Shown here piece after piece: positions 50,003-61,134 of a stretch of DNA of 64,000 bases (position 1 is the stretch's first letter; each line of letters opens with the position of its first letter). Origin of the DNA: Rheinheimera lutimaris (GTDB lineage Bacteria; Pseudomonadota; Gammaproteobacteria; Enterobacterales; Alteromonadaceae); contig NZ_JABSOD010000007.1 of NCBI RefSeq assembly GCF_013283795.1, positions 1-64,000 on the forward strand, given 5' to 3'. The notes beneath the pieces were generated by a model. The model was not told the DNA's origin and made no database searches. It saw nothing but the letters and a program-made list of their open reading frames with translations. The translations under genes and the position numbers were made by a program.

Positions 50003-53000
50003 GCTCGCCGGCTTTCGTTCACCTGCGTGTACACAGCGACTTTTCAATGGTCGACGGTGTCGCCAAAGTTAAACCTATCGTTAAAGCCGCACAAAAGCTC
50101 GGTATGCCGGCACTGGCATTAACTGATCAAATGAATTTCTGTGGTTTGGTGCGCTTTTACAGCACCGCGCATGAGGCCGGTATTAAGCCCATTATCGGTG
50201 TAGATTGCTATGTGCAGCATCCGCTGTTTGGTAGTGAGAGTAGCCGTATGTTACTGCTTGCAGCCGACAACGACGGTTATCAGAACCTCAGCCAGTTGAT
50301 ATCTAAAGCCTATTTACGTGGTCATGTCGACGGTAAACCGCAAATTGACCACGACTGGCTGGCAGAATATGCTAAAGGCATCATCATTTTGTCCGGTGGC
50401 AAAGATGGCCTTATCGGTAAAGCCTTACTTAAACAAAACAGCCAAACAGCGACGGAATTGCTGGCGTTTTATCAGCAGTATTTTCCGCAGCGGTTTTATC
50501 TGGAATTAACCCGCACCGATCGGCCGGATGAAGAACTGTATATTCAACAAGCGGTGAGCTTGGCTGAGCAGCATAATTTGCCGTTGGTCGCCACTAACGA
50601 AGTGGTGTTTTTACAACCGGAAGATTTTCCGGCGCATGAAATCCGCGTCGCTATTCATGATGGTTATACGCTGGATGATAAACGCCGGCCAAAAAACTAC
50701 TCAGAGCAGCAATATTTAAAGTCTGCTGAGCAAATGCAGCAACTGTTTGCCGATTTACCGGAAGCACTGGAAAACTCAGTTGAAATAGCCAAACGCTGTA
50801 ATGTGACCATCCGGCTGGGAGAGTACTTTCTGCCGGCGTTTCCAACCGGCGGCATGAGCGATGCAGACTTTCTGGTAATGAAATCACGCGAGGGTCTGGA
50901 AGAACGCTTGCTGCAGCTGTTTCCTGATGACAAGGTCCGCGCAGAAAAGCGTATTGGTTACGATGAACGCTTGCAAATCGAGCTCGACGTTATTAACCAA
51001 ATGGGTTTTCCGGGTTACTTCCTCGTGGTAATGGAGTTTATCCAGTGGAGTAAAGATAACGATATTCCGGTAGGCCCGGGCAGGGGCTCTGGTGCGGGGT
51101 CTTTGGTGGCTTACGCGCTTAAAATTACCGATCTGGACCCGTTGGAATTTGATCTGCTGTTTGAACGGTTCTTAAACCCTGAACGGGTATCGATGCCTGA
51201 CTTTGACGTCGACTTCTGTATGGACCGGCGCGACGAGGTTATTGACCACGTTGCTGATATGTATGGCCGCGAGGCCGTATCGCAAATTATTACCTTTGGA
51301 ACCATGGCTGCCAAAGCGGTGATCCGCGATGTTGGCCGCGTGTTGGGCCACCCCTATGGTTTTGTCGATCGGATCTCTAAACTTATTCCGCCCACGCCCG
51401 GCATGACGCTGGAGCAAGCGTTTAAAGAAGAGCCACGCCTGCCTGAGCTGTATGCCCAGGATCAGGAAGTTAAAGATCTGATAGATATGGCGCGACAGCT
51501 CGAGGGCGTCACCCGTAATGCCGGCAAGCACGCCGGCGGTGTGGTAATAGCCCCCACCAAAATTACCGATTTTTCGCCGTTGTACTGCGACGATGAAGGT
51601 AATAACCCCGTTACTCAATTTGATAAAAACGACGTTGAATATGCCGGCCTGGTAAAATTCGACTTCCTCGGCCTGCGCACCCTGACCATATTGCAGTGGG
51701 CGGTGAACATGGCCAATACGCGGCTGAAAAAAGAAGGCCGCGACAGCATCGATATCAACAGTATTCCGCTGGTAGACAGAAAAAGTTTTGACCTGCTGCA
51801 AAAAGCAGATACCACAGCGGTATTCCAGCTCGAATCGCGCGGTATGAAGGACTTGATCCGCCGTCTGCAGCCGGACTGCTTTGAAGATATGATAGCCTTG
51901 GTAGCACTATTCCGGCCCGGCCCGCTGCAGTCGGGCATGGTAGATAACTTTATCGACCGTAAACGCGGCCGCGAAGCGATATCCTACCCCGATGCGACCT
52001 GGCAGCACGACTCGTTAAAACCCATTCTGGAACCCACCTACGGCATTATCCTGTATCAGGAACAGGTAATGCAGATAGCCCAGGTGCTGTCGGGTTATTC
52101 GCTCGGTGGCGCCGACTTATTACGCCGTGCTATGGGTAAGAAAAAGCCGGAAGAAATGGCCAAGCAGCGCGATACCTTTCAGGAAGGCGCGGCAAAAAAT
52201 GGCATCGACCCTGAGCTGGCAATTAAAATCTTCGACCTGGTAGAGAAATTCGCCGGCTACGGTTTTAACAAATCGCACTCGGCGGCCTACGCTCTGGTGT
52301 CATACCAAACACTGTGGATGAAAGCGCATTATCCGGCTGAATTTATGGCGGCAGTAATGTCAGCCGATATGGATAACACCGACAAAATAGTCACTCTGGT
52401 GGATGAATGCGAGCGGATGAAGCTAAAGCTTATTCCGCCCGATGTGAATGCCGGTGTGCACAAATTTACTGTGAATGAACAGGGCCATATTGTGTATGGT
52501 ATCGGCGCTATTAAGGGCGTGGGTGAGGGCCCGATAGAAGCCATTATTGAGGCGCGCCGCCAGCATGGCAGCTTTAGTGACTTATTTGATTTCTGCGCCA
52601 AGGTCGATTTAAAAAAGCTCAACCGCCGCGTAATAGAGAAGCTGATTTTATCCGGTGCTATGGACCGCCTTGGCCCGCACCGTGCGGCGTTGTCGGCAAC
52701 GCTCGAAGAAGCAATGAAGGCGGCGGAGCAGCATGCTAAAGCGCAAGCAGTGGGCCAGGACGATTTATTCGGTCTGTTAAGCCCTGAACCGGAGCACGCT
52801 GCCGCAGCCTTTAAACAGGTTGAGCCCTGGGCGGACGAGGTTTGGCTGGAGGGCGAGCGCGAAACCCTGGGCCTTTATTTAACCGGGCATCCGATAAATC
52901 GTTACCTGCAAGAGATACCCAGGTACGTTTCTTGTCGCTTAGTAGAGTTACAACCGACGAAAAAAGATCAAAGTGTCACTGTCGCCGGTTTGGTTGTATC

Positions 53001-53469
53001 GGTGCGGGTGATGATTAATAAAAAGGGCCGGCGCTGGGCTATTGTTACCCTGGATGACAAGTCGGCACGGCTTGATGTGCGGTTTTTTCCGGATTTGCTG
53101 GAAAACTTCGAACAACAGCTACAAAAAGACCGGATCCTGGTAATAACGGGACAGGTCAGCTTTGATGATTTTAACGGTGGCCTTACAATGACCGGCCGCG
53201 ATGTCAGCGAGATCACGCAAGTAAGGGAAAAATCTCTGAGATCGTTGAATATCACTGTACAATCGGCACAAATAGACCACAATTACCTGCAAAGATTACA
53301 GCAGGTACTGGGTGAATTTAAAGCAGGTACGGTGCCGGTCAAACTCCGCTATCAACGCCAGGAAGGCGAGGTTATGTTACAGCTTGGAACGCAATGGTGG
53401 GTAACGCCGGCCGACGCTTTGTTGCACCAGTTAAAGCAATTGGCAACAATAGAACTGGAATTTAATTAA
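49999..53469 (+). CDS. dnaE: DNA polymerase III alpha subunit
   Basis: 1156 residues (E. coli 1160). Replicative polymerase. PHP domain at the start ([16 protein letters not shown]), palm with [16 protein letters not shown] and the catalytic pair in [13 protein letters not shown] near residue 400, fingers around [14 protein letters not shown] and [10 protein letters not shown], helix-hairpin-helix, then an OB fold (about 970-1060) with the beta-clamp binding segment just before it. Full length and unbroken. Overlaps rnhB by four bases. Confidence 0.98.
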   Translation: MSSPAFVHLRVHSDFSMVDGVAKVKPIVKAAQKLGMPALALTDQMNFCGLVRFYSTAHEAGIKPIIGVDCYVQHPLFGSESSRMLLLAADNDGYQNLSQLISKAYLRGHVDGKPQIDHDWLAEYAKGIIILSGGKDGLIGKALLKQNSQTATELLAFYQQYFPQRFYLELTRTDRPDEELYIQQAVSLAEQHNLPLVATNEVVFLQPEDFPAHEIRVAIHDGYTLDDKRRPKNYSEQQYLKSAEQMQQLFADLPEALENSVEIAKRCNVTIRLGEYFLPAFPTGGMSDADFLVMKSREGLEERLLQLFPDDKVRAEKRIGYDERLQIELDVINQMGFPGYFLVVMEFIQWSKDNDIPVGPGRGSGAGSLVAYALKITDLDPLEFDLLFERFLNPERVSMPDFDVDFCMDRRDEVIDHVADMYGREAVSQIITFGTMAAKAVIRDVGRVLGHPYGFVDRISKLIPPTPGMTLEQAFKEEPRLPELYAQDQEVKDLIDMARQLEGVTRNAGKHAGGVVIAPTKITDFSPLYCDDEGNNPVTQFDKNDVEYAGLVKFDFLGLRTLTILQWAVNMANTRLKKEGRDSIDINSIPLVDRKSFDLLQKADTTAVFQLESRGMKDLIRRLQPDCFEDMIALVALFRPGPLQSGMVDNFIDRKRGREAISYPDATWQHDSLKPILEPTYGIILYQEQVMQIAQVLSGYSLGGADLLRRAMGKKKPEEMAKQRDTFQEGAAKNGIDPELAIKIFDLVEKFAGYGFNKSHSAAYALVSYQTLWMKAHYPAEFMAAVMSADMDNTDKIVTLVDECERMKLKLIPPDVNAGVHKFTVNEQGHIVYGIGAIKGVGEGPIEAIIEARRQHGSFSDLFDFCAKVDLKKLNRRVIEKLILSGAMDRLGPHRAALSATLEEAMKAAEQHAKAQAVGQDDLFGLLSPEPEHAAAAFKQVEPWADEVWLEGERETLGLYLTGHPINRYLQEIPRYVSCRLVELQPTKKDQSVTVAGLVVSVRVMINKKGRRWAIVTLDDKSARLDVRFFPDLLENFEQQLQKDRILVITGQVSFDDFNGGLTMTGRDVSEITQVREKSLRSLNITVQSAQIDHNYLQRLQQVLGEFKAGTVPVKLRYQRQEGEVMLQLGTQWWVTPADALLHQLKQLATIELEFN

Positions 53470-53486
53470 TTAGGTAGTGACAGTCG

Positions 53487-54443
53487 ATGATGCTGAATTA
53501 TTTAGAGTTTGAGCAACCTATTGCTGAACTTGAAGCAAAAATAGACGAATTACGTAATGTCAGCCGCAATGGCGACTACGATTTGGGCTTGGAAGAAGAG
53601 ATCAACAAATTAAAAGAAAAGAGTCTGGGCCTGACGAAGAAAATCTTTGCTGAGCTGGGAGCCTGGCAGGTTGCGCAATTAGCGCGCCATCCGCTACGGC
53701 CTTATACGCTGGATTATATTCAGCATATGTTTACTGATTTTGACGATTTAGCCGGCGACCGCACCTTTGCCAATGATCAGGCTATTATCGGCGGCACTGC
53801 GCGTTTGGGTGACATACCGGTAATGGTTATCGGCCATCAGAAAGGCCGTGATACGCGCGAAAAAATTAAACGTAACTTTGGTATGCCACGTCCGGAAGGC
53901 TATCGCAAAGCACTGCGCTTAATGGAAATGGCTGAGCGTTTTAATATGCCCATCGTTACCTTTATTGATACGCCGGGGGCTTACCCTGGTATCGGCGCCG
54001 AAGAGCGCGGCCAATCTGAAGCCATAGCGCGTAACTTAAAAGTGATGGCAGGTTTAAAAGTACCGGTTATTTGTACCGTAATCGGTGAAGGTGGTTCCGG
54101 TGGAGCCCTGGCTATTGGTGTGGGTGACAAAGTAAATATGCTGCAATACAGCACTTACTCTGTTATTTCACCGGAAGGCTGTGCGTCAATTTTGTGGAAA
54201 AGTGCCGAAAAAGCACCGTTGGCAGCTGAAGCTATGGGCATAACTGCAGAGCGTATTAAAGAGCTGAAACTGATTGACGAAGTACTGCCTGAACCTTTGG
54301 GTGGCGCGCACCGCTCGCCGGAGCAAATGGCACAAACATTAAAGCAGGCGCTATTGCGTGATTTAGCTAAATTGCAAAAAATGAGCAGTAAAGAATTGTT
54401 GGACGTCCGTTATAAACGTTTGATGTCTTACGGTTATTGCTAG
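53487..54443 (+). CDS. accA: Acetyl-CoA carboxylase carboxyltransferase alpha subunit
   Basis: 318 residues (E. coli 319). With AccD transfers carboxyl from biotin to acetyl-CoA. Very close to E. coli: [56 protein letters not shown] and [21 protein letters not shown], ending RLMSYGYC. The two ATGs at the start are equivalent. A terminator follows, closing the superoperon before tilS. Confidence 0.98.
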   Translation: MMLNYLEFEQPIAELEAKIDELRNVSRNGDYDLGLEEEINKLKEKSLGLTKKIFAELGAWQVAQLARHPLRPYTLDYIQHMFTDFDDLAGDRTFANDQAIIGGTARLGDIPVMVIGHQKGRDTREKIKRNFGMPRPEGYRKALRLMEMAERFNMPIVTFIDTPGAYPGIGAEERGQSEAIARNLKVMAGLKVPVICTVIGEGGSGGALAIGVGDKVNMLQYSTYSVISPEGCASILWKSAEKAPLAAEAMGITAERIKELKLIDEVLPEPLGGAHRSPEQMAQTLKQALLRDLAKLQKMSSKELLDVRYKRLMSYGYC

Positions 54444-54462
54444 GCGTTGTTTAACCCCTGCT

Positions 54463-54489
54463 AAGCCAGTGCCTCTGCACTGGCTTTTT
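54463..54489 (+). terminator. Terminator after accA
   Basis: Perfect ten-pair stem AAGCCAGTGC / GCACTGGCTT, loop CTCT, and five T. Lies 20 bases after the stop. Confidence 0.9.
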
Positions 54490-54535
54490 GTTTTGTGGTA
54501 GCCTTATCATCTTTATAATCCGGGTAATACGCCTG

Positions 54536-55870
54536 ATGTCTGAACACACACCTGCTGTTAGCACTGCATTATCGCCTGAACTCAGCCCGCACTATATATT
54601 GCAGGCTCTGGCGTTGCGTGCTGACAGTCATGTAGTGCTGGCGCTCAGCGGCGGTTTAGATTCTGTGGTTCTGCTGGATTTACTGGCTAAAGCACGAAAA
54701 ATGCAGCCCTTTGCGTTGCAGGCTGTGTATATCAACCATGGTATCAGTGCTTATGCCGCGCAGTGGGGCGATTTTTGCGCACAGCAGTGTCAGGCCCGTG
54801 ATGTGTTATTTACCGTGCGCAGTGTAGAGTTGCATGGTCGTGACAACCTTGAATTAAAAGCCCGTACCGCCCGTTATCAGGCATTAGCTGAGTTTGTCAG
54901 CACTGACAAGCATTTGCTGCTTACCGCACATCATGGCGATGATCAGTTGGAAACGTTGTTGTTAGCGCTAAAACGCGGTTCAGGCGCAGCCGGATTAAGC
55001 GGCATAGCGGCCGTGCGCGGCTTTGCTGAGGGCACGATGCAGCGACCGTTGCTGCCATTTAGTCGCAGCGAGCTGGCAGCTTATGCGGATGGCAATAAGC
55101 TGAATTGGGTTACTGATGACAGTAACAACGATCTGCGCTTTGAACGCAATTTTATCCGCCACCGGATAACCCCGTTGTTGTTGCAACGCTGGCCGCATCT
55201 TATCAGCAGCGCCGGACGCAGTATGCAACATCTGGCCGACTTACAGCAGTTGGCAGATCATTATACAGAGCAGGCGTTAGCACAGTGCCTCGCAGATAAC
55301 TGTCTGCAATTGGCGGCACTGGCGGGGCTGCTGCCGCTGCAACAGGACCTGGTGATCCGCCGTTGGTTAAGCGGTTACGGTTTAAACCCGGAAAGTCGCT
55401 GGTTAAACACATTGAAGCAGCAAGTGATCGCTGCCAGAGTTGATGCTACGCCGGTGCTGGTATTGGCTGATTACGAGCTACGTCGCTACGGCGGTAAATT
55501 GTACATACTTAAGGCGACAGCGCCTGAACCGTTGCCGCAGTTATTAACCTGGCAGGGGGAGCCGGAATTAACATTACCGGCACAGTATGGGCAGTTGCAC
55601 TTTAGTGCACAGCCACAGGGGGCGGCGTTACCGCTGGGTGTCAGTGCTGCAGATGTGGTGTTTGCTAAACTTAGTTTGCGCTTTAAACCCGCCGGTGCAA
55701 CTCTGCATAAGCCGTTAAAACAGTGGTTTAAACTGTGGCAGGTGCCGCCATGGCAGCGCCGGAGCATTCCATTGCTGCTGGTTAACGGTGAAGTAGTTGC
55801 CGTAGCAGGCTACGCCAGCAGTTACGCACCGGCGCAGGCGCTGTACTGGCTAAACTGGCATCGCCGTTAA
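54536..55870 (+). CDS. tilS: tRNA(Ile)-lysidine synthase
   Basis: 444 residues (E. coli 432). Converts C34 of the CAU-anticodon tRNA-Ile to lysidine so that it reads AUA. PP-loop ATPase motif LALSGGLDSVVLLDLL near residue 36, HHGDDQLETLLLALKRGSGAAGLSG near 140, and the C-terminal TilS domain (GATLHKPLKQWFKLWQVPPWQR). The ATG at 54536 is chosen by family N-terminus; the longer frame starts in the accA terminator. Essential. Ends 15 bases from a convergent gene. Confidence 0.95.
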   Translation: MSEHTPAVSTALSPELSPHYILQALALRADSHVVLALSGGLDSVVLLDLLAKARKMQPFALQAVYINHGISAYAAQWGDFCAQQCQARDVLFTVRSVELHGRDNLELKARTARYQALAEFVSTDKHLLLTAHHGDDQLETLLLALKRGSGAAGLSGIAAVRGFAEGTMQRPLLPFSRSELAAYADGNKLNWVTDDSNNDLRFERNFIRHRITPLLLQRWPHLISSAGRSMQHLADLQQLADHYTEQALAQCLADNCLQLAALAGLLPLQQDLVIRRWLSGYGLNPESRWLNTLKQQVIAARVDATPVLVLADYELRRYGGKLYILKATAPEPLPQLLTWQGEPELTLPAQYGQLHFSAQPQGAALPLGVSAADVVFAKLSLRFKPAGATLHKPLKQWFKLWQVPPWQRRSIPLLLVNGEVVAVAGYASSYAPAQALYWLNWHRR

Positions 55871-55885
55871 GCGTTATGTGGTTAA

Positions 55886-56785
55886 TCAGGCAAAACGTAC
55901 TGTGCTTTTACCGGCGTTTTTGGCATCGTACAGCGCTTCGTCTGCCGCTTTAAACAGCCGGCCGGCATCCATGTCGGGTTTTAACTGCGCCAAACCGGCA
56001 CTGGCACTTACCTTATATTGCTGGCACAAATGGTGTTGGTTAATCACTTTAAGCAGGCGTCTGGCCACCAGCTGTGCGCTGTCAGCATCCTGGCCGGACA
56101 ACAGCACGGCAAACTCATCACCGCCAAAGCGGAACAGACTGTCAGTGGCCCTGAGCGTATCGCGCAAACAACCGGCTACTGTCAACAGTACCTCATCACC
56201 GGCGGCATGGCCGGCAATATCGTTTACTTGTTTAAAGTTATCTAAGTCGAGCAAGAGTAATGCACAACTGCTGTCGTTGCGCTGTGCCAGTAGTACCGCT
56301 TTAGCAATCGCATCGTCAAAAAACCGGCGGTTACCTAATCCGGTCAGCGTGTCTTTCAGTGCCAGTTGTTGCAGGCGGGCTACCACCAGCGCGTTGCGTA
56401 GGGAAAATAACCATTCAGATTCCAGCAACAGTAATTCACGCTGCAGCATAGGTGTGAAGGCATATTCGCTTTGATACACCAGTTCCGCCAGGCATTGTTG
56501 ATTCAGTACCAGCATGCTGCGATGCTCAAAGGCTGCAACTTGAGAGCCGCGGGCAGGGAATTCACCCACCGCAGTATTTAATTGCAGCGCTGACAGCGGC
56601 AAAATTTTGCCCACCGCCATTGAAACGATATTCACTTGTTGTTGAATATCCAGCGTGGTTTGCAACTGACTGACCAGGCTTTGCTCGGCGCTTACCGGCA
56701 GCTCAGGCCAATGTTGTAATTTGGTAATTGTCGCATAGCCCGGCGCACTGCTGAATGCGACATCCTGTAGTAATGCGTATTCCAT
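55886..56785 (-). CDS. Diguanylate cyclase, soluble
   Basis: 299 residues. C-terminal GGDEF domain (about 140-299) with DTLTGLGNRRFFDDAI, LDLDNFKQVNDIAGHAAGDEVL and the active site FRFGGDEFAVL, so catalytically intact. No RxxD inhibitory site is evident before it (the run is LRATDSLF). The N-terminal 135 residues lack membrane segments and look like a small GAF-like sensory region around QQQVNIVSMAVGKILPLSALQLN. ATG follows AAAAGG. Second cyclic-di-GMP synthase of the window. Single gene. Confidence 0.9.
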   Translation of the reverse strand: MEYALLQDVAFSSAPGYATITKLQHWPELPVSAEQSLVSQLQTTLDIQQQVNIVSMAVGKILPLSALQLNTAVGEFPARGSQVAAFEHRSMLVLNQQCLAELVYQSEYAFTPMLQRELLLLESEWLFSLRNALVVARLQQLALKDTLTGLGNRRFFDDAIAKAVLLAQRNDSSCALLLLDLDNFKQVNDIAGHAAGDEVLLTVAGCLRDTLRATDSLFRFGGDEFAVLLSGQDADSAQLVARRLLKVINQHHLCQQYKVSASAGLAQLKPDMDAGRLFKAADEALYDAKNAGKSTVRFA

Positions 56786-56925
56786 AAAATGACCTTTTGG
56801 TACTTATCTGCTTTTATAAAAGCAAATATCAGGCCATTTATTAAATGTATTTTAATTCAGTAGCTTAAAAAGACAACTTCGCCGTTCAGGCCAAACTGCC
56901 TGGCCGTTGACAGCAAATTGACGCT

Positions 56926-58065
56926 TTAATCGGCAAGAAACTGCATAATAGTGTCCATCTGTGCCATGGCATCTTCGTAGCCCAATTCGATTAATCTACG
57001 GGTGTAGCGCTGCTCAAATAACAGATAACTGGCAAGGCTGGAATCTGAGTGTTGGCGGATACCGGTAAAACGCAGCATGGTCCTGACGGCCAGCGGCAGT
57101 GATAAAAAATGCTCACTGGCTATTTGGCCGAAATTTTGGCTTGGGTTAATCAGCAGGCTTTGCACCGGTTTTAAATCAGATTGCACACCATGTTGCTGCA
57201 GGGTTTTAATAGTATTATTTACCCGCTGCATCCGCTCTAAATCTGAGTTCAGGGTGTCGGTAAACACGGTATCGAGTAAATGGCCGGCGATAGTAGCCAG
57301 GTCCGGATGATGCAGCATACGTTGGTTAAGCTCATTTTTACGCGGATCTGCTACACCAATGATCATAATTTTGTCGGCGCCCAGATGAATAGGGGCACTC
57401 AGAGGAGCCAGTTGGCTTACCGAACCGTCACCGAAGTACTGCTGATGAATACGCACGGTCGGAAACACCAGCGGAATGGCGGCAGATGCCATCAGGTGAT
57501 GTACACCCAATAAAGTGCGCTGGCCACAGCGCTTGGCGCGGCGCCATTCCTGCGCACTGTCAGATTGAAAAAACGTAATAGAGTCGCCGGTGTTATAGCA
57601 TGATGCGGTAACCGACACGCTGGACAGATAGCCGCCCATAATATTACGGTCAATACGCTTTAAATCCAGTACCTTGCTCAGCAATTGCCGTAACGGCTTA
57701 TTGTCGAACAAACTTACCGCATGCTTATTGGCATAATCGGCCTGAAAGGCACTGAAAATACCGCGTAATAACTGACGGAAGATACGCGGATAATCAGAGT
57801 AATACACCTGGTTGGTGTGAAAATTACGCCAAATCCATTCCAGCTTTTTTACCCCGAGGTGGAAGCAAGAGGCATAACAGGCCATGGCGGCGCCATTTAT
57901 AGCGCCGGCAGAGGTACCGCTGATAATTTGAAACGGCAATTTCGCGCTTCGCGGATATTGCTGTGCAATGGCTTTGAGCACACCAACCTGATATGCCGCT
58001 CTGGCGCCGCCGCCGCTTAACAGCAAGGCGGTCTTTTTTTCTGGCTTTACTTCTGTTTCAGACAT
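56926..58065 (-). CDS. Patatin-like phospholipase
   Basis: 379 residues. Catalytic dyad motifs of the patatin fold: oxyanion loop [20 protein letters not shown] at residue 15, nucleophile [13 protein letters not shown] with Ser near 51, and aspartate in [14 protein letters not shown] near 213, in a DGS rather than the usual DGG/A context. No signal peptide or membrane helix, so probably a cytosolic acyl hydrolase. A DUF3336-type N-terminus is absent. Substrate unknown. The start lacks a strong Shine-Dalgarno. Divergent from the DUF3014 gene. Confidence 0.9.
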   Translation of the reverse strand: MSETEVKPEKKTALLLSGGGARAAYQVGVLKAIAQQYPRSAKLPFQIISGTSAGAINGAAMACYASCFHLGVKKLEWIWRNFHTNQVYYSDYPRIFRQLLRGIFSAFQADYANKHAVSLFDNKPLRQLLSKVLDLKRIDRNIMGGYLSSVSVTASCYNTGDSITFFQSDSAQEWRRAKRCGQRTLLGVHHLMASAAIPLVFPTVRIHQQYFGDGSVSQLAPLSAPIHLGADKIMIIGVADPRKNELNQRMLHHPDLATIAGHLLDTVFTDTLNSDLERMQRVNNTIKTLQQHGVQSDLKPVQSLLINPSQNFGQIASEHFLSLPLAVRTMLRFTGIRQHSDSSLASYLLFEQRYTRRLIELGYEDAMAQMDTIMQFLAD

Positions 58066-58178
58066 AGCAGGGTTGAACTTTTTCCATACAACAGGCTCTT
58101 TGCCTAGTATAGTGCTGGAATAATTCAGGAATGCAACGCTTTATAGCGTTTCAATATCAGATCGCAGGTGAGGGCCTT

Positions 58179-59033
58179 ATGTCAGAACAAAAATCCAACA
58201 ACAGTCAACAGTTATACTACGCTGGTATTGCTGCTGTAGTCATAGTGCTGCTGGTAGCGCTGTGGTGGTTATTTTCAGCAAAACCTGAACCGGAACCCAT
58301 TGTCGTAACTCCTCCTGCAGTGGAGACGCCGGCAGTAGTTGAGGCAGTACCTGAAGCGGATCCTGAGCCGGTAGTTGACGTTAGTCAGCAAACGCCTGAC
58401 GCGGTAGCAGATGAACCTGAGTCAGCTCCTGTGGCAGATGAGCCGGTATTACCGGCATTAGAGCACTCAGATACAGAAGTAAAACAACGTTTACTGGCGC
58501 TTGATTGGCGCCCTGGGTTGGCAGGGCTGTTTGTTACCGAAGACATGTTACGCCGCGTCGTCGTGCAGATTGACAATATTGCTCAGGGCCAATTAGTGGC
58601 TGGCCAGCCGGTGTTAATGCCACTGGAACAACGTTTTAGCCTGGAAGAAGGCGAGCCTTTGCTGCTTGATGAGCAGAGTTTTGCTCGTTATACGCCTTAT
58701 ATTCAACTGTTGGAAAGTGTACCACCACAACAGCTGATGCCTTTGTTTCAGCGTTATGAGCCGTTGCTGCAACAAGCTTACGCAGAACTGGGTTATCCGG
58801 ATGAGTTGTTTAAAAATAAGCTTATAGCGGCCATAGATCTGCTGTTGGCCACACCGCAAGTGCAGTATCCGTTAGAGCTGGAAAGGCCGTCAGTAGTGTA
58901 TATTTTTGCCGATCCGGCGATAGAGCAATTACCCGCCGCGCAAAAGCAACTAATCCGGCTGGGGCCTGATAACCGCCAACGCATTGAGACATTGTTGCAG
59001 CGCTACCGTACGGCGTTGTTATCGGCACCTTAA
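58179..59033 (+). CDS. DUF3014 membrane-anchored protein
   Basis: 284 residues. One transmembrane helix (about 14-34, YAGIAAVVIVLLVALWWLF), then a Pro/Glu/Val-rich linker of about 70 residues (low complexity, likely periplasmic spacer), then the DUF3014 domain (about 100-275) with RPGLAGLFVTEDMLRRVVVQIDN, FARYTPYIQLLE and LFQRYEPLLQQAYAELGYPD. Function unknown. ATG after GGTGAGGG. A longer frame upstream is not supported. Confidence 0.85.
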   Translation: MSEQKSNNSQQLYYAGIAAVVIVLLVALWWLFSAKPEPEPIVVTPPAVETPAVVEAVPEADPEPVVDVSQQTPDAVADEPESAPVADEPVLPALEHSDTEVKQRLLALDWRPGLAGLFVTEDMLRRVVVQIDNIAQGQLVAGQPVLMPLEQRFSLEEGEPLLLDEQSFARYTPYIQLLESVPPQQLMPLFQRYEPLLQQAYAELGYPDELFKNKLIAAIDLLLATPQVQYPLELERPSVVYIFADPAIEQLPAAQKQLIRLGPDNRQRIETLLQRYRTALLSAP

Positions 59034-59168
59034 CTGTTGCCATATTGGCTTGCCATTAGGAAGTCAGCCGACAAAATAGTGTTTCGGGCAGTAAAAACAA
59101 CTGGTTGAATAATAAAACTAACCTATGCTGAATGTTGATTGTTAACATTTAGCGAGGTTAGCCAGTTC

Positions 59169-60794
59169 ATGTTGAATAACTACTCTGTAAAAAGCCGCCT
59201 GACAGCGTTAGCAGCGGTGCCGCTGGTCATATTGTTGCTGGTTACCTGGGTTGCCTTGCAACAGATGCAAGTGCTCAACCGGGGTATAAACAGCTTGTAC
59301 CTTGACAGGGTACAGCCGCTGCAGCAAATTAAGCAAGTATCAGACGCTTATGCGGTTACTGCAGTGGATACATTGCATAAATATCGCGGGCAAATACAGG
59401 ACAGTGCCACTGCAGCGGCTAATCTTAGTCAGGCATTGGCCAGCGCTGATATAGCATGGCAGGCCTACAAACAAACCGAACTTACCACAGAAGAAAGCAG
59501 TCTTGTTGCCGACGCAGAGCGCAAAATGGCGCCTTTTTTGGCGGCGATGGCACAATATCAACTCCGGCTCAGTGACAACAGTTTGCTTGGTGATAATGCA
59601 GATGCGTTTAATCAGGCGTTGTATCAGGTGGCAGATCCACTTAGTAGTGCCTTGGATAAACTGATTGTGTTACAGCTTAGAGAAGCTGATAAATTCCGCC
59701 AATTAGCACAGCAAGAATATGACAGTTTCCAACTATTGTTTGGTGTAATCCTGGTGGGTGTATTTGTTGGCCTTGGTCTGCTGGGGTTATTGATTTACCG
59801 CTCTATTCAACACCCGCTGCTGTTATTACGAAGCAGCATTGTTACTGTTGGTACTGATCTCGACTTGCGTGTTCGTGCCGATGTCTGCGGCAAGGATGAG
59901 ATTGCTGCGACATCATTGGCGCTTAACGCCACGTTGCAGCGGTTGCAGCAATTTTTCACGGAGTTAGGCCAGGCTATAACACAATTGGCTGCGGCATCGG
60001 AAGAAATGAGCCATATCAGTGAGCAGGTAAGTAACACGGCTATGGAACAGGAGCAAAAAGCCAATTTAATTGCCACCGCTGTTACCCAAATGTCCGCAGC
60101 TATTCAGGAAGTGGCCAACAGTGCTTTGCGAACTTCAGAGCAGGCCAATGAAGCAGATGGCTATTCGCAGGATGGTTTTGAGCGGGTAATGCAAAATATG
60201 CGCTCGATAGAAAAACTGGCTGTTACCTTGACTGATGCCGGTAATGTTATTGGTCAGCTAAATACCGAATCTGAAAAAATTACGCAGGTATTGGCTGTTA
60301 TACGTACTATTGCCGAACAAACCAATTTGCTGGCATTAAATGCCGCTATTGAAGCCGCTCGTGCCGGCGACGCAGGTCGGGGCTTTGCCGTGGTAGCCGA
60401 CGAAGTAAGGCAATTGGCCACCAATACGCAAAAAGCAACAGAGTCGATAAAAGGTATGATAGACAACCTGCAAAATTCCTCGAAGCAGGCGGTCAGCTCC
60501 ATGGACGAATCAAAACGTTTTGCAGATACCAGCGTCGATAATGCCAATGGCGCCGCCACTGTTATTGAACAGATTAAGAACGCTGTCGGCGCTATTGTTG
60601 ATATGAATGTGCAAATCTCCACCGCTACTGAACAACAAACTATAGTGGCGGAAGATATCAGCAAAAATATCAGTGAGTTTACCGTCAGTATCAGTGAGGT
60701 AACACACAGTGCCAGACAAAGTGCAGAGGCCAGCGATATGCTGGCGCAACTGGCAGCAAAGTTACAATCACAGGCAGTAGCTTTTAAAGTTTAG
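59169..60794 (+). CDS. Methyl-accepting chemotaxis protein
   Basis: 541 residues. First membrane helix (about 10-32), a four-helix-bundle-type periplasmic sensor (about 35-190), second membrane helix (about 190-215), HAMP (about 215-265) and the cytoplasmic signalling domain. The hairpin tip [18 protein letters not shown] near residue 385 and [12 protein letters not shown] are the CheA/CheW-binding core. Ligand unknown; no che genes are adjacent. No C-terminal CheR-tethering pentapeptide. ATG is preceded by GAGG at 11 bases. A terminator follows that overlaps the ffs promoter. Confidence 0.94.
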   Translation: MLNNYSVKSRLTALAAVPLVILLLVTWVALQQMQVLNRGINSLYLDRVQPLQQIKQVSDAYAVTAVDTLHKYRGQIQDSATAAANLSQALASADIAWQAYKQTELTTEESSLVADAERKMAPFLAAMAQYQLRLSDNSLLGDNADAFNQALYQVADPLSSALDKLIVLQLREADKFRQLAQQEYDSFQLLFGVILVGVFVGLGLLGLLIYRSIQHPLLLLRSSIVTVGTDLDLRVRADVCGKDEIAATSLALNATLQRLQQFFTELGQAITQLAAASEEMSHISEQVSNTAMEQEQKANLIATAVTQMSAAIQEVANSALRTSEQANEADGYSQDGFERVMQNMRSIEKLAVTLTDAGNVIGQLNTESEKITQVLAVIRTIAEQTNLLALNAAIEAARAGDAGRGFAVVADEVRQLATNTQKATESIKGMIDNLQNSSKQAVSSMDESKRFADTSVDNANGAATVIEQIKNAVGAIVDMNVQISTATEQQTIVAEDISKNISEFTVSISEVTHSARQSAEASDMLAQLAAKLQSQAVAFKV

Positions 60795-60801
60795 CCGCAG
60801 T

Positions 60802-60826
60802 CAGGCTTGCAACAAAGCCTGCTTTT
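60802..60826 (+). terminator. Terminator after the chemotaxis protein gene
   Basis: CAGGCTT (60802-60808) and AAGCCTG (60815-60821) form a seven-pair stem, followed by CTTTT. The hairpin contains the -35 element of the ffs promoter. Confidence 0.65.
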
Positions 60827-60835
60827 GCGCATAAT
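60807..60835 (+). promoter_or_regulatory. Promoter of the SRP RNA gene
   Basis: TTGCAA (60807-60812), 17-base spacer, CATAAT (60830-60835), followed by a GC-rich start region (GCGCGCC). Transcription would start near 60842, about 24 bases before the mature 5' end, implying 5' processing as for E. coli 4.5S RNA. Confidence 0.7.
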
Positions 60836-60865
60836 GCGCGCCTGTTGAGGATTCAGCAGTTCAAT

Positions 60866-60975
60866 GGTAACCCCATTGGTCCTCTCGCAATACTAGTAGG
60901 CGAACCTGGTCAGGTCCGGAAGGAAGCAGCCACAGTTTATGACGTATGTGCCGGGATGTGGCTGGTGGGGTTGCC
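60866..60975 (+). ncRNA. ffs: Signal recognition particle 4.5S RNA
   Basis: The universal SRP domain is present: GGTCAGGTCCGGAAGGAAGC with the GGAA tetraloop, paired with GTGCCGGGATGTGGCTGG on the other arm. The ends GGTAACCCCA and TGGGGTTGCC close the long hairpin. About 110 bases, bacterial short type without an Alu domain. Binds Ffh and directs membrane proteins to the translocon. The last 39 bases are antisense to the end of the rsmS gene. I see no T-run terminator after it. Confidence 0.95.
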
Positions 60976-61125
60976 ACCCAAATCCCGCTTCTGTGAAAAA
61001 TCCCGTGTGACAATTTCCAGCGCCTGCAACACTGTATCGGCGTCAAACTGCTGTTGTTCCAGCAGCATAATTAAATCTACCGCCAGCTTAATATGCTCAG
61101 GCGCTTGTTCCAGTTTTACTGTCAC
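60937..61125 (-). CDS. rsmS: RsmS/YbaM family (DUF2496) regulatory protein
   Basis: 62 residues; family members are about 53-60. The core reads [19 protein letters not shown], then [16 protein letters not shown], matching E. coli YbaM, renamed RsmS in soft-rot bacteria where it affects secondary metabolism and virulence. Start is GTG, nine bases after the comFB stop, so coupled. The C-terminal 13 codons run antisense through the 3' end of the SRP RNA gene, giving a tail ([13 protein letters not shown]) unlike the family. In E. coli ybaM is next to priC, which here lies 2.4 kb away. Confidence 0.85.
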   Translation of the reverse strand: MTVKLEQAPEHIKLAVDLIMLLEQQQFDADTVLQALEIVTRDFSQKRDLGGNPTSHIPAHTS

Positions 61126-61134
61126 GTTGTGTAC

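Noticed and set aside
59034..59168. GCCGACAA upstream of the chemotaxis gene as a sigma-28 promoter
   Set aside because: The -10 is close to consensus but the matching -35 at the right spacing is poor.
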